Source of the DNA: Promethearchaeia archaeon
Lineage (GTDB): Archaea > Asgardarchaeota > Lokiarchaeia > Sigyniarchaeales > SOKP01
Length of the DNA: 32,488 nt
Assembly: GCA_029856295.1 (NCBI GenBank)
Contig: JAHQWS010000204.1
Location: 1-32,488, forward strand
Reading direction: 5' to 3'
This document shows positions 8,493-15,377 of the stretch, one piece after another. Below the pieces are notes generated by a model that was not told where the DNA came from, made no database searches, and saw only the letters and a program-made list of their open reading frames with translations. A program made the translations under genes and the position numbers. The first letter of the stretch is position 1; the number at the start of each line of letters is the position of its first letter.

Positions 8493-8602
8493 AACTATAT
8501 TCTAAAACATTTAAAACAAAAATCGCAATTTTTTATGAATAATTAAAATTAAAGTTTTAGTATTTGAAAATGATTTAATATTAATAAAGAGAAAAATTAT
8601 TT

Positions 8603-9121
8603 ATGAATTTTAATAAGCAGCATGCAGCAGTTTGTGGTCTTTTTTGCCCAAGCTGTACAATATTTATTGGCACAACGGAAGATCCTAAAAGGCTTGAGAG
8701 ATTAGCAAGTCTATTTAATACTCCAGTTGGGGATATGAAGTGTTTAGGTTGCCGTTCAAATACTCGAGTCGCTTATTGCGATTCATGCAAGCTTTATTCA
8801 TGCGCTCAAGAAAAAGGAATAGATTTTTGTGGGGAATGTTCTGAATTTCCATGTAATGAAATAAAAGATTTTCAGGCTGGCGGCGCTCATAGATTTGAAT
8901 TATGGAATTTTCAAGCTCAAATTGTAAAAATGGGATATAAAAAATGGATACTAGAGATGATTAAATATTATTCATGTCCAAATTGTGGAATTATCAATTC
9001 AACCTATGATGATAAATGCAGAAAATGTGGACATAAACCAAGTAATCAATATACTGCTAAATATGGGCAAAAAATTCGGGATTTTCAAAAAAAACATCAA
9101 ACACGATTAAATATAAAATAA
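8603..9121 (+). CDS. DUF3795 cysteine-rich protein with C-terminal zinc ribbon
   Basis: Protein of 172 residues. The first 100 match the DUF3795 pattern of closely spaced cysteines: CGLFCPSC (about 12-19), CLGCRS, YCDSCKLYSCA, FCGECSEFPC. The C-terminus adds a four-cysteine zinc ribbon, CPNCG with CRKCG, and ends in a basic tail. Function is unknown; members occur in anaerobes and probably bind metal. It sits between the ECF operon and cgi121 on the same strand, with its own 110-bp upstream gap, and nothing in the context assigns a pathway. Confidence 0.75.
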   Translation: MNFNKQHAAVCGLFCPSCTIFIGTTEDPKRLERLASLFNTPVGDMKCLGCRSNTRVAYCDSCKLYSCAQEKGIDFCGECSEFPCNEIKDFQAGGAHRFELWNFQAQIVKMGYKKWILEMIKYYSCPNCGIINSTYDDKCRKCGHKPSNQYTAKYGQKIRDFQKKHQTRLNIK

Positions 9122-9122
9122 T

Positions 9123-9146
9123 TTCTTTAAAATTATATCTAAAGAA
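9123..9146. repeat. 7-bp inverted repeat between DUF3795 gene and cgi121
   Basis: TTCTTTA (9123-9129) and TAAAGAA (9140-9146) form a perfect 7-bp stem with a 10-base AT loop, directly after the DUF3795 stop and just before cgi121. It might mark mRNA 3'-end formation or processing; no T-run follows. Confidence 0.35.
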
Positions 9147-9154
9147 TTTCTAAA

Positions 9155-9844
9155 ATGATCATTAAAGAATTCAATATACCTGATATAAAATTGAAGTATT
9201 TTGTAGGTATTAATCAAGTCTCAATCGATTTAACAAAATTGTTAGATCAAAATAAATTAGAAAATCAAGCTCAAGTGTTAGATGTTATTTTCGATGTAAT
9301 TGAAAAAGTTCAAAACACATTTAAAGGGTCCATGATTCAATTTTTTTCTCATGAGTATGTTTTAGACCAGAGTCATATTTTTAATGCCTTCTATTATATG
9401 GAAAAAGCATTTCTTAATAATCTAAATATCTCAAATAAAAAAAATATCGAATTGCTGTTGTATTTAGCTACTAATCGGCAGATAAAAATTGGTATTGAAG
9501 CTTTTGGTATTAAATATTTAGATGTGAAAAAAGGAGAATTGCTTTATTGTATCATATCACGTGAGAATAGTGTACGTGAAATAAATGAAGAGATTTTACA
9601 TCTACTTCAAGCTAAAGAATTACCATTAAATCTGAACAACAGGTCTTTTGATAAATTTGACAGAATTAAAACTTTTTTTGAGATAACAGATAACCAGATT
9701 ATAACTGTATTAAAATCTTATGGAGTTAGTAATATTAACAAAGATCCAATAAGTTACAAGCTTGAAGATCTCTATGTAGCTTTAAATGATTTAATTTGTG
9801 AAAAAATGACATTGCTTAGTTTGGAAAAAATCAAACTTGATTAA
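9155..9844 (+). CDS. cgi121: KEOPS complex subunit Cgi121
   Basis: Protein of 229 residues that I assign to Cgi121/TPRKB, the KEOPS subunit that binds the tRNA 3' end and stimulates t6A synthesis through Bud32. The best evidence is the family block NIELLLYLATNRQIKIGIEAFGI (about 101-123), where a hydrophobic helix, R-Q-I and F-G-(I/V) are the conserved features. The length fits one Cgi121 domain plus a C-terminal extension. Support comes from context: the opposite-strand neighbours are a Tan1-like tRNA protein and Sua5, the first enzyme of the same pathway, and Pcc1 is 5 kb upstream. Its stop overlaps the tail of the convergent Tan1-like gene by four bases. Confidence 0.72.
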   Translation: MIIKEFNIPDIKLKYFVGINQVSIDLTKLLDQNKLENQAQVLDVIFDVIEKVQNTFKGSMIQFFSHEYVLDQSHIFNAFYYMEKAFLNNLNISNKKNIELLLYLATNRQIKIGIEAFGIKYLDVKKGELLYCIISRENSVREINEEILHLLQAKELPLNLNNRSFDKFDRIKTFFEITDNQIITVLKSYGVSNINKDPISYKLEDLYVALNDLICEKMTLLSLEKIKLD

Positions 9845-10368
9845 TCAACATAATTCTCACTTTTTAACCTAAGAATCTCATCAGGTTTAAGAAAAGTTAT
9901 ACCGCAAAAATTTCCTAAAAGTTCTATACGTATAATTTTATCCGGATTCTCAAGATTCACCTGATTCTCAATATTGTTAGCAACATATTTGATAAGACGT
10001 TCCCTCTCAATAATATCATTATTTCTACGCTTTAAATCAATTTTAAATGTGTCAGTTTTATCAATAAATTCCGAATAATGATTCTCCACAATTTGGGTTA
10101 TACTTTTAAGATTTGTTTCACACACAAAATCAATAGGTACAATTTTGAGGATAAATTTGAGGAAATCGGGGTCTTTCTTTAGAATTTCTTTAATTTTTTG
10201 AATTATGATTTTTGCATCAATATTAGATAAAGCAGTTAATAAACCTAAGAATTCTAAATTTGAAATAATGGGATATTTATCACCAGTAATGAATAATGTA
10301 AACCATAACTCAGCTCTTGCGTTAGTTTCGTTATATCTTGATGTCGATACTAATAAATTGAAGTTCTT
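9841..10368 (-). CDS. Tan1/THUMPD1-like tRNA-binding protein without a normal start codon
   Basis: THUMP-domain protein of the archaeal COG1818/Tan1 type; eukaryotic Tan1 helps acetylate tRNA cytidine (ac4C12). The THUMP part is clear: FKIDLKRRNND, then VNLENPDKIIRIELLGNFCGITFL near the C-terminus. The coding text extends well beyond the first GTG (10125): about 80 more residues read in frame, beginning NFNLLVSTSRYNE, the usual N-terminus of the family. Yet this stretch holds no ATG, GTG or TTG, and an in-frame TAA lies at 10372-10374. A Shine-Dalgarno AGGTGAT (10376-10382) sits 7 bases before an AAG codon (10366-10368) where the start should be; I use that point. A point mutation, a non-AUG start or a spliced 5' end are all possible. 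Confidence 0.7.
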   Translation of the reverse strand, partial: KNFNLLVSTSRYNETNARAELWFTLFITGDKYPIISNLEFLGLLTALSNIDAKIIIQKIKEILKKDPDFLKFILKIVPIDFVCETNLKSITQIVENHYSEFIDKTDTFKIDLKRRNNDIIERERLIKYVANNIENQVNLENPDKIIRIELLGNFCGITFLKPDEILRLKSENYVD

Positions 10369-10375
10369 CGCTTAA

Positions 10376-10382
10376 ATCACCT
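10376..10382 (-). promoter_or_regulatory. Shine-Dalgarno sequence facing an AAG codon
   Basis: On the minus strand AGGTGAT is a seven-base match to the complement of the archaeal 16S rRNA tail. Seven bases later comes AAG followed by codons for NFNLLV. The spacing is right for a start codon, which makes the absence of ATG, GTG or TTG notable. Confidence 0.5.
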
Positions 10383-10407
10383 AAAAAACTTGGTAAAATC
10401 TAATTTC

Positions 10408-11061
10408 TCATAAAACACTTCTAATTTCTTCTTCAGAAATTTTTCCAATTCGCAAGAATTTCACTTCTTCAGACGTGCTATCTACAATTGTAGTAGGAAT
10501 CTGAGATTGTGAATTTCCAGAATCTATAATATAATCTATAGTCCCGAGGAATTTTTTTGCAACTTCAGCCCCGCTAATTGAAGGAGGCTCCCCAGAATAA
10601 TTGGCGGAAGTTCCTATTATCCCTCCAAATTGCCCTCTTTGTTTCAGAATTTCTAATATCTTCAATATAACTTTACTTTCCGGTACTCTTAGTCCTATTG
10701 TATCTTGGAACGCAGTTACCTCTAAAGGAATTATATTTGGCTCTTTTCTTTTCAAGATCAATGTCAATTGGCCTGGCCAAAAATGGGTCGCTAATCTTTT
10801 AGCGGTACTGTTAAATTCTGCGATTTTAGATGCTTCTTCAAAATCAGAAACCAATAACAAAAAACCCTTCGAGCGTTCACGGAATTTTATATCATATATT
10901 CTTTCTAATAAGCTAAGATTTAAAGGGTCTCCTCCTAACCCATATACGGAATTGGTGGGGAAGCCTATTAACTTTCCTGCCATTACCCACTCTACCGCAG
11001 TTTCAAGGAACATTTCTGTATCCATATCTAAATTTCCAGATAATTTAACTAAGAAACCCAT
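10408..11061 (-). CDS. sua5: Threonylcarbamoyl-AMP synthase Sua5/YrdC
   Basis: Makes threonylcarbamoyl-AMP from threonine, bicarbonate and ATP, the activated donor used by KEOPS for tRNA t6A. The protein is 217 residues, about one YrdC domain, without the long extra Sua5 C-terminal domain. Visible family features are PTNSVYGLGGD (about 36-46), the Lys/Arg-rich site KFRERSKGFLLL (about 58-69), WPGQLTLIL, RVPES and TSANYSGEPP. The TGA stop overlaps an ATG on the same strand (ATGA at 10408-10411), which could be the remains of, or the real, start of the following Tan1-like gene. Pathway partners Pcc1 and Cgi121 lie in the same window. Confidence 0.92.
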   Translation of the reverse strand: MGFLVKLSGNLDMDTEMFLETAVEWVMAGKLIGFPTNSVYGLGGDPLNLSLLERIYDIKFRERSKGFLLLVSDFEEASKIAEFNSTAKRLATHFWPGQLTLILKRKEPNIIPLEVTAFQDTIGLRVPESKVILKILEILKQRGQFGGIIGTSANYSGEPPSISGAEVAKKFLGTIDYIIDSGNSQSQIPTTIVDSTSEEVKFLRIGKISEEEIRSVL

Positions 11062-11127
11062 TCAATTTCACTATTAGAGAATAAATATAATATAAAATTA
11101 AAAAGATATAAAAAAAATATTACTTAA

Positions 11128-12075
11128 CTATTTTGAGTACTCATCTTGACATTTTAATTCTGTGCTGAGTTTTTCCCAATCGTTGTCAATTTGTTCTTGT
11201 ATCTCTATTAAAGTTTTTTCTGAAATACCAGCAAATCGTTTTTGCGTAGAAACATATTCAATAATTGGGATTCTTTTTGATGGATCCAACAAGGGCTTAC
11301 TTTTTTTGGACAATGTTAAAACGCCGTTTTCAACTTCGTATAATATCCAAGATCCTGCTTTTACTGCCATCCTAGCAATTTCAATAGTATCTTCTGATGG
11401 AAAACCCCAACCAGGAGCACAGGGAGCTAAGATATGGATATACTTAGTACCGTTAATAGATTTTGCCTTTTTGAATTTTTCATAAATATCTAAAGGTTCA
11501 CTAATACTACAAGTCGCTACATAGGGAATATCATGCGCTCTCATTATAGCTGGTAAGTTCTTTTTATATCTCTCCTTCCCAAAAGGCGTTGTAGTGGTAA
11601 TAGCACCGTGGGGGGTACTTGACGATCTTTGGATTCCGGTATTCATGTACGCCTCGTTATCATAACACACATAAATGATATTACTATTACGTTCTGCAGC
11701 CCCGGAGAGGCCTTGTATCCCTATATCTGTTGTCCCCCCATCTCCCGCAAAACAAATTGAGATCATCTTATCCCAGCCTTTCCCTGGGAATTTATGTGCC
11801 TTTGCTTTGAATGCCGCTTCAAAACCAGTTGCCACTGCTGCTCCTGCGGCGAATGCCATATTAAATTGAGGAAAGTCAGGAGCTGTTTTCGGCCAAAGTC
11901 CTATAACAACGTTTAAACAACTAGCAGGGGTAACCATCGCTATGTCTGGTCCTAAAGCTTTCATCGTCCATCGAAGGGCTACTTCAAGACCGCATCCGGC
12001 GCAACAAGCATTACCCGGTAAAAACCACTCTTTACAAGCTATTTCATCTTCCATTACTTTCTTTAATGATGCCAT
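11128..12075 (-). CDS. porB: Pyruvate:ferredoxin oxidoreductase beta subunit
   Basis: Thiamine-diphosphate subunit (315 residues) of the oxygen-sensitive enzyme converting pyruvate and CoA to acetyl-CoA, CO2 and reduced ferredoxin. The N-terminal GNACCAGCG supplies cluster-binding cysteines. The ThDP/Mg site is CFAGDGGTTDIGIQGLSG (about 108-125) with YDNEAYMNTGIQRS (about 137-150), characteristic of PorB. Last gene of porGDAB; it starts three bases after porA. Related 2-oxoacid oxidoreductases (Vor, Kor) are hard to exclude by eye, but the subunit layout and motifs fit Por best. Confidence 0.93.
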   Translation of the reverse strand: MASLKKVMEDEIACKEWFLPGNACCAGCGLEVALRWTMKALGPDIAMVTPASCLNVVIGLWPKTAPDFPQFNMAFAAGAAVATGFEAAFKAKAHKFPGKGWDKMISICFAGDGGTTDIGIQGLSGAAERNSNIIYVCYDNEAYMNTGIQRSSSTPHGAITTTTPFGKERYKKNLPAIMRAHDIPYVATCSISEPLDIYEKFKKAKSINGTKYIHILAPCAPGWGFPSEDTIEIARMAVKAGSWILYEVENGVLTLSKKSKPLLDPSKRIPIIEYVSTQKRFAGISEKTLIEIQEQIDNDWEKLSTELKCQDEYSK

Positions 12076-12078
12076 TTC

Positions 12079-13338
12079 TTAATCCACCTCTAATTTTCCA
12101 TGCCAGAGAGTACCATGAAGCAAATCTTCTGGTAATTCTCCAGTTTCATTTATTTTAATTAATATTTTTAACTGTTCTTTTTGTTGTTCCACGGTCACTT
12201 CTCTCCCTCCAATGCCATTTATCATCGGAAAAATCAGAGCAGTTCCTTTTGTTCCATGTAGGGCTGTTTTTACTTCAGAACTTACGGGACCCCCAGTTGG
12301 CGATCCAAACGCAGTAGCTCTGTCCATTACACCCAAGACTTTCACTTTTTTGGCAACCTCAATGATATCTTCAACAGGGAATGGTCTAAAGTGTCGTAAC
12401 TTAACCATTCCAACTTTATACCCTTCTTCCCTTACGGCGTCTATGGCCTCTTCCATTTGTAACGCTAAATCACCATAATTTAGCATTGCAACATCGGCAC
12501 CATCCATTCTATATTCTTGAATCAATCCATTTCCATAACTTCTTCCAAAAGTTTTTTCAAATTCTTTTGCAACAGCCTTAATTTTTGATTTTGATCTTAT
12601 CAATGCATCATGGATTTTCATTCTAAATTCGCTATAAAACCCTGAGGGCATGATAAGGTTTCCGTGCATAAGTGGTCTTTTAGGGTCGATCCATATATGT
12701 GGCCAACCTTTTTCATCTGGCAATGGTGGTAAAAAGTTATCAACTTTATCTTGATCTTCCAGTATTACTGGTTTTGATGTATGAGATAATATAAAACCCC
12801 CATAGGCAACGAATTTCGGTAATAAAACGTCATAATCTTCACATACCTTATATGACATTAATATTTCATCATAAATTTCTTGATGGGTTGCCGTAAAGGC
12901 ACTCATCCATCCTGTATCTCTACAGCTAATAACGTCTGTGAAATCTGCCCAAATATTCCAGGGTGGTGCTGGACCTCTTGAAGCAATAGCCATTACAATA
13001 GGTAGCCTTACGCCAGCTGTCCAATGAACCATTTCATACATATAGAAAAGACCTTGTCCTGACGTAGCTGTAAAGGTTCTTGTACCTGCCATACTTGATC
13101 CAACCAGGGATGCGAGTACCGAGTGCTCGGATTCTACTTTAATATATTGCGTTCCAGGCATTAATCCCCCATCAACAAACTCAGATAATTTCTCAACAAC
13201 TGTTGTCTGTGGAGTAATTGGGTACGCACTAATCACTTGGACTCTTGCAGACTTTGCTGCATACGCAGCTGCCACATTTCCTTTGATTATCTTTATTTCC
13301 TCACTCTGTAAAAAATCTTTTAATTCAGGTTTAATCAT
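12079..13338 (-). CDS. porA: Pyruvate:ferredoxin oxidoreductase alpha subunit
   Basis: Alpha subunit of about 419 residues carrying the pyrimidine-side domain for thiamine diphosphate and the transketolase C-terminal domain. Typical marks are AYPITPQTTVVEKLSE (about 40-55), ESEHSVLASLVGSSMAGTRT, and late in the protein MDRATAFGSPTGGPV and INGIGGREVT. I prefer the ATG at 13338, which overlaps the porD stop by eight bases; a GTG at 13350 would add four residues and a longer overlap. The gene is tightly packed between porD and porB. Confidence 0.94.
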   Translation of the reverse strand: MIKPELKDFLQSEEIKIIKGNVAAAYAAKSARVQVISAYPITPQTTVVEKLSEFVDGGLMPGTQYIKVESEHSVLASLVGSSMAGTRTFTATSGQGLFYMYEMVHWTAGVRLPIVMAIASRGPAPPWNIWADFTDVISCRDTGWMSAFTATHQEIYDEILMSYKVCEDYDVLLPKFVAYGGFILSHTSKPVILEDQDKVDNFLPPLPDEKGWPHIWIDPKRPLMHGNLIMPSGFYSEFRMKIHDALIRSKSKIKAVAKEFEKTFGRSYGNGLIQEYRMDGADVAMLNYGDLALQMEEAIDAVREEGYKVGMVKLRHFRPFPVEDIIEVAKKVKVLGVMDRATAFGSPTGGPVSSEVKTALHGTKGTALIFPMINGIGGREVTVEQQKEQLKILIKINETGELPEDLLHGTLWHGKLEVD

Positions 13339-13678
13339 CTTTTGTATCACTTTCTCTTATCATTTCTATATTGTTAGTTGGACATTCTTTAGCACATATG
13401 CCGCAACCTTTACAATAAATATAATCAATTTCAAAAGAACCATCTTCTTTTTTATGAATAGTTCCCTCGGGACAATACATCCAACATATTCCACACTTAT
13501 TACATCCTTCTTTGATAATTGGTCTGAATGTACGCCAATCACCTGTGATACCCATAGCTCCGTCGATGGGTAATGATATTGGAATAGGTGATAATTCTTC
13601 CCAACATGAATATTCTTGGAGCTTTGGACGCTCTTCTCTCGATTTATTTATTTTTTTCCATTTTTCAGTGTCTGCCAT
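13331..13678 (-). CDS. porD: Pyruvate:ferredoxin oxidoreductase delta subunit (2x[4Fe-4S])
   Basis: Ferredoxin-like electron-transfer subunit, 115 residues. Two [4Fe-4S] motifs are complete: CNKCGICWMYCP (about 58-69) and CKGCGICAKECP (about 88-99), with YIYCKGC in between as usual for PorD. It passes electrons from the thiamine site to external ferredoxin. The N-terminal 50 residues are the usual extension that wraps the complex. Two bases separate it from porG and it overlaps porA. Confidence 0.94.
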   Translation of the reverse strand: MADTEKWKKINKSREERPKLQEYSCWEELSPIPISLPIDGAMGITGDWRTFRPIIKEGCNKCGICWMYCPEGTIHKKEDGSFEIDYIYCKGCGICAKECPTNNIEMIRESDTKDD

Positions 13679-13680
13679 TT

Positions 13681-14256
13681 TTATACCTCCTTAACTGACT
13701 CGTAAGCATCTTTGGCTACGGCCATATTCTTATCTATTCTCTCTTCCCCAAATTCTTTCTTTAAGACTTTTTCCATTATTTCAAGGGCATAATAACCCGA
13801 AACCTTTCCAAAAGCCCCCAACATAGGGATATTCAAGATGGGACCACTCGAATGCATGAACTTGTTCTTTATACAAATTCCTGTCGCATCAACAATAAAA
13901 ACTTTTACATTTTTAGGTAGTTTGTTTTTATCTAAAGGTCTAACGCTATCTACTATGAGTGTAACCCCCTCTTTAATAGTTTCGTTTATTCTGGGAATCG
14001 ATAGTAGAGATGTATCAAAGATGAGCATATAATCCGGGTCCTTCACACTATCATAAGTTCTTATTGATTTATCTTGAGATATTTTAGTAAAAGCTTGAAT
14101 AGGGGCACCTCTTCTCTCAGCACCTATAATGGGTATTGCGATCGTATCTTTAAATCCTTTTTCAAACGTGAACTCGGCTAATAATTGGCTTGCGGTGATC
14201 GCTGTTTGACCACCTCTCCCGTGAAACGTTATCTCTATTATACCATTATCTTTCAA
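13681..14256 (-). CDS. porG: Pyruvate:ferredoxin oxidoreductase gamma subunit
   Basis: Gamma subunit, 191 residues, which probably holds the CoA-binding site. Family features: FHGRGGQTAITASQLLAE near the N-terminus (bacterial and archaeal members read GxGGQG), IPIIGAERRGAPIQAFTKIS (about 43-62), and the C-terminal LGAFGKVSGY. The start is a TTG at 14256; no ATG or GTG precedes it in frame before a stop. First gene of porGDAB. A hairpin at 14309-14340 and a possible micro-ORF lie upstream on the same strand and could affect its expression. Confidence 0.93.
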   Translation of the reverse strand: MKDNGIIEITFHGRGGQTAITASQLLAEFTFEKGFKDTIAIPIIGAERRGAPIQAFTKISQDKSIRTYDSVKDPDYMLIFDTSLLSIPRINETIKEGVTLIVDSVRPLDKNKLPKNVKVFIVDATGICIKNKFMHSSGPILNIPMLGAFGKVSGYYALEIMEKVLKKEFGEERIDKNMAVAKDAYESVKEV

Positions 14257-14308
14257 TTTTTTCCAACATTTCCTTTTTTGATTTTTATATAGTTATTATC
14301 TAAGCAAC

Positions 14309-14340
14309 CAATAAAAACCCTAAAGCGTAGGTTTTTATTG
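14309..14340. repeat. 11-bp perfect hairpin upstream of porG
   Basis: CAATAAAAACC (14309-14319) and GGTTTTTATTG (14330-14340) pair perfectly across a 10-base loop. On the minus strand it lies just after the stop of a 31-codon ORF and 53 bases before the porG start. It could end that short transcript, protect the por mRNA 5' end, or bind a regulator. The stem itself supplies the T-run, so a terminator role is possible on either strand. Confidence 0.6.
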
Positions 14341-14346
14341 TTTACT

Positions 14347-14442
14347 TTATAAAATTAATACTACTACTTGAATTACTGAGAGTACTAACAATAATATAGA
14401 GTTAAGAACAATTGGAGATTTTTTTATCATAAGATTAAGCAT
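14347..14442 (-). CDS. Possible 31-residue single-pass membrane peptide
   Basis: A short ORF with an ATG and a TAA stop. It reads MLNLMIKKSPIV and then about 19 almost purely hydrophobic residues rich in L, V and I up to the stop. That is a positively charged N-terminus followed by one membrane helix, as in many microproteins. Purines (TTGGGAAAAA) precede the ATG and an AATATAAAG element lies about 18 bases upstream. It fills much of the 380-bp gap between porG and the divergent zpr1 gene. AT-rich DNA easily yields hydrophobic codons by chance, so this is only a candidate. Confidence 0.3.
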   Translation of the reverse strand: MLNLMIKKSPIVLNSILLLVLSVIQVVVLIL

Positions 14443-14636
14443 TTTTTCCCAACTTTATATTATTTAACTAAGTATTAACTGAATTAAAAATCGGTAATAT
14501 TAATAATTTTTGCATAAACTTTTTAAGGTAACTCTTTAAATGACTTATAAAATGATTAAATCTCACATGTAGAAATAATAAAAGTCATATTTATTGCATA
14601 AATTCATCATATTATAGAAAAAATTAACATTATATT

Positions 14637-15212
14637 ATGTCTGGAAAAGGGAGCAACAAGGAAGAAACGTTTTCATTCAAATGTCCTTCTTGTGAAAAGG
14701 GAGTTATAACAATTGATACCACAGATTATGATCTTCCTGATGGTGATAAGATGCTAATTATTAAATTTACTTGCGATCAATGTAATTACCATAAAAATGA
14801 TGTTATTCCAATGACTACAAGAATGGATTCTGGAATCATGACTTTAAAAATAGTGGATGAGAGTGATCTAAAATCTAAGATTTATCGTTCACCTACAGGA
14901 AAATTAGAGATTCCTGAATTGGAACTCATTGTTGAGCCTGGACCAAGAGCTGACTTTTATTACACTAATGTGGAGGGTGTACTTTTTAGATTCGAAGAAG
15001 CGGTTTCAATTTACAAAAATAATCTTGAAAAAAATGATCCCCAATTCAATGAAATTGAAGAAATCTTAGGAAATTTAAAGAAAGCAATAAACGGAAAATT
15101 AAAGTTTACATTAAAAATATCGGATCCCGGTGGAGGAAGCTATATAATTCCCCAAGATCCTTCACGCTATACTTTTCAAAAACTAAATAGTGATGAACTT
15201 GAGGAGGGTTAA
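14637..15212 (+). CDS. ZPR1-type zinc finger protein
   Basis: Archaeal single-module member (191 residues) of the ZPR1 family; eukaryotic ZPR1 has two such modules and acts as a folding chaperone for translation factor eEF1A. A four-cysteine zinc finger is formed by CPSC (about 16-19) and CDQC (about 46-49), followed by YHKNDV. The second half is the beta-barrel-helix domain with IYRSPTGKLEIPELELIVEPG (about 82-102) and the VEGVLFRFEEAV block. The role in archaea is not established. Single gene with a terminator-like hairpin about 80 bases downstream. Confidence 0.87.
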   Translation: MSGKGSNKEETFSFKCPSCEKGVITIDTTDYDLPDGDKMLIIKFTCDQCNYHKNDVIPMTTRMDSGIMTLKIVDESDLKSKIYRSPTGKLEIPELELIVEPGPRADFYYTNVEGVLFRFEEAVSIYKNNLEKNDPQFNEIEEILGNLKKAINGKLKFTLKISDPGGGSYIIPQDPSRYTFQKLNSDELEEG

Positions 15213-15290
15213 ATTAGATTGTTATCCCCAGAACAGAATTTATTTTCATTAGCGAGACTATCAATTCTAAATTTACTAATATAGAAGAGT

Positions 15291-15314
15291 AGTGTGGATC
15301 AGCACAACTTTTTT
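15291..15314 (+). terminator. Hairpin plus T-run downstream of zpr1
   Basis: AGTGTG (15291-15296) pairs with CACAACT (15303-15309) with one bulged base and a six-base loop, followed by six T bases. It reads as a terminator for zpr1, about 80 bases after its stop and 64 before the next gene. Confidence 0.5.
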
Positions 15315-15365
15315 AATCGAAAATGGCTTAATTAATTAGTCAAACTACCAAATTAAAAATAACTA

Positions 15366-15372
15366 AGGTGAT
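15366..15372 (+). promoter_or_regulatory. Shine-Dalgarno sequence that fixes the phosphofructokinase start
   Basis: AGGTGAT lies five bases before the ATG at 15378. It shows that translation starts here, although the frame then closes after 44 codons unless the message is spliced. Confidence 0.75.
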
Positions 15373-15377
15373 TTTAT

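Noticed and set aside
13283-13573. Plus-strand ORFs inside the por operon and other long antisense ORFs
   Set aside because: They are shadows of strongly supported genes on the other strand and show no family features.
15213-15377. tRNA or other structured RNA gene between zpr1 and PFK
   Set aside because: Only one terminator-like hairpin is present; no cloverleaf, and no CRISPR or rRNA signal was found anywhere in the window.
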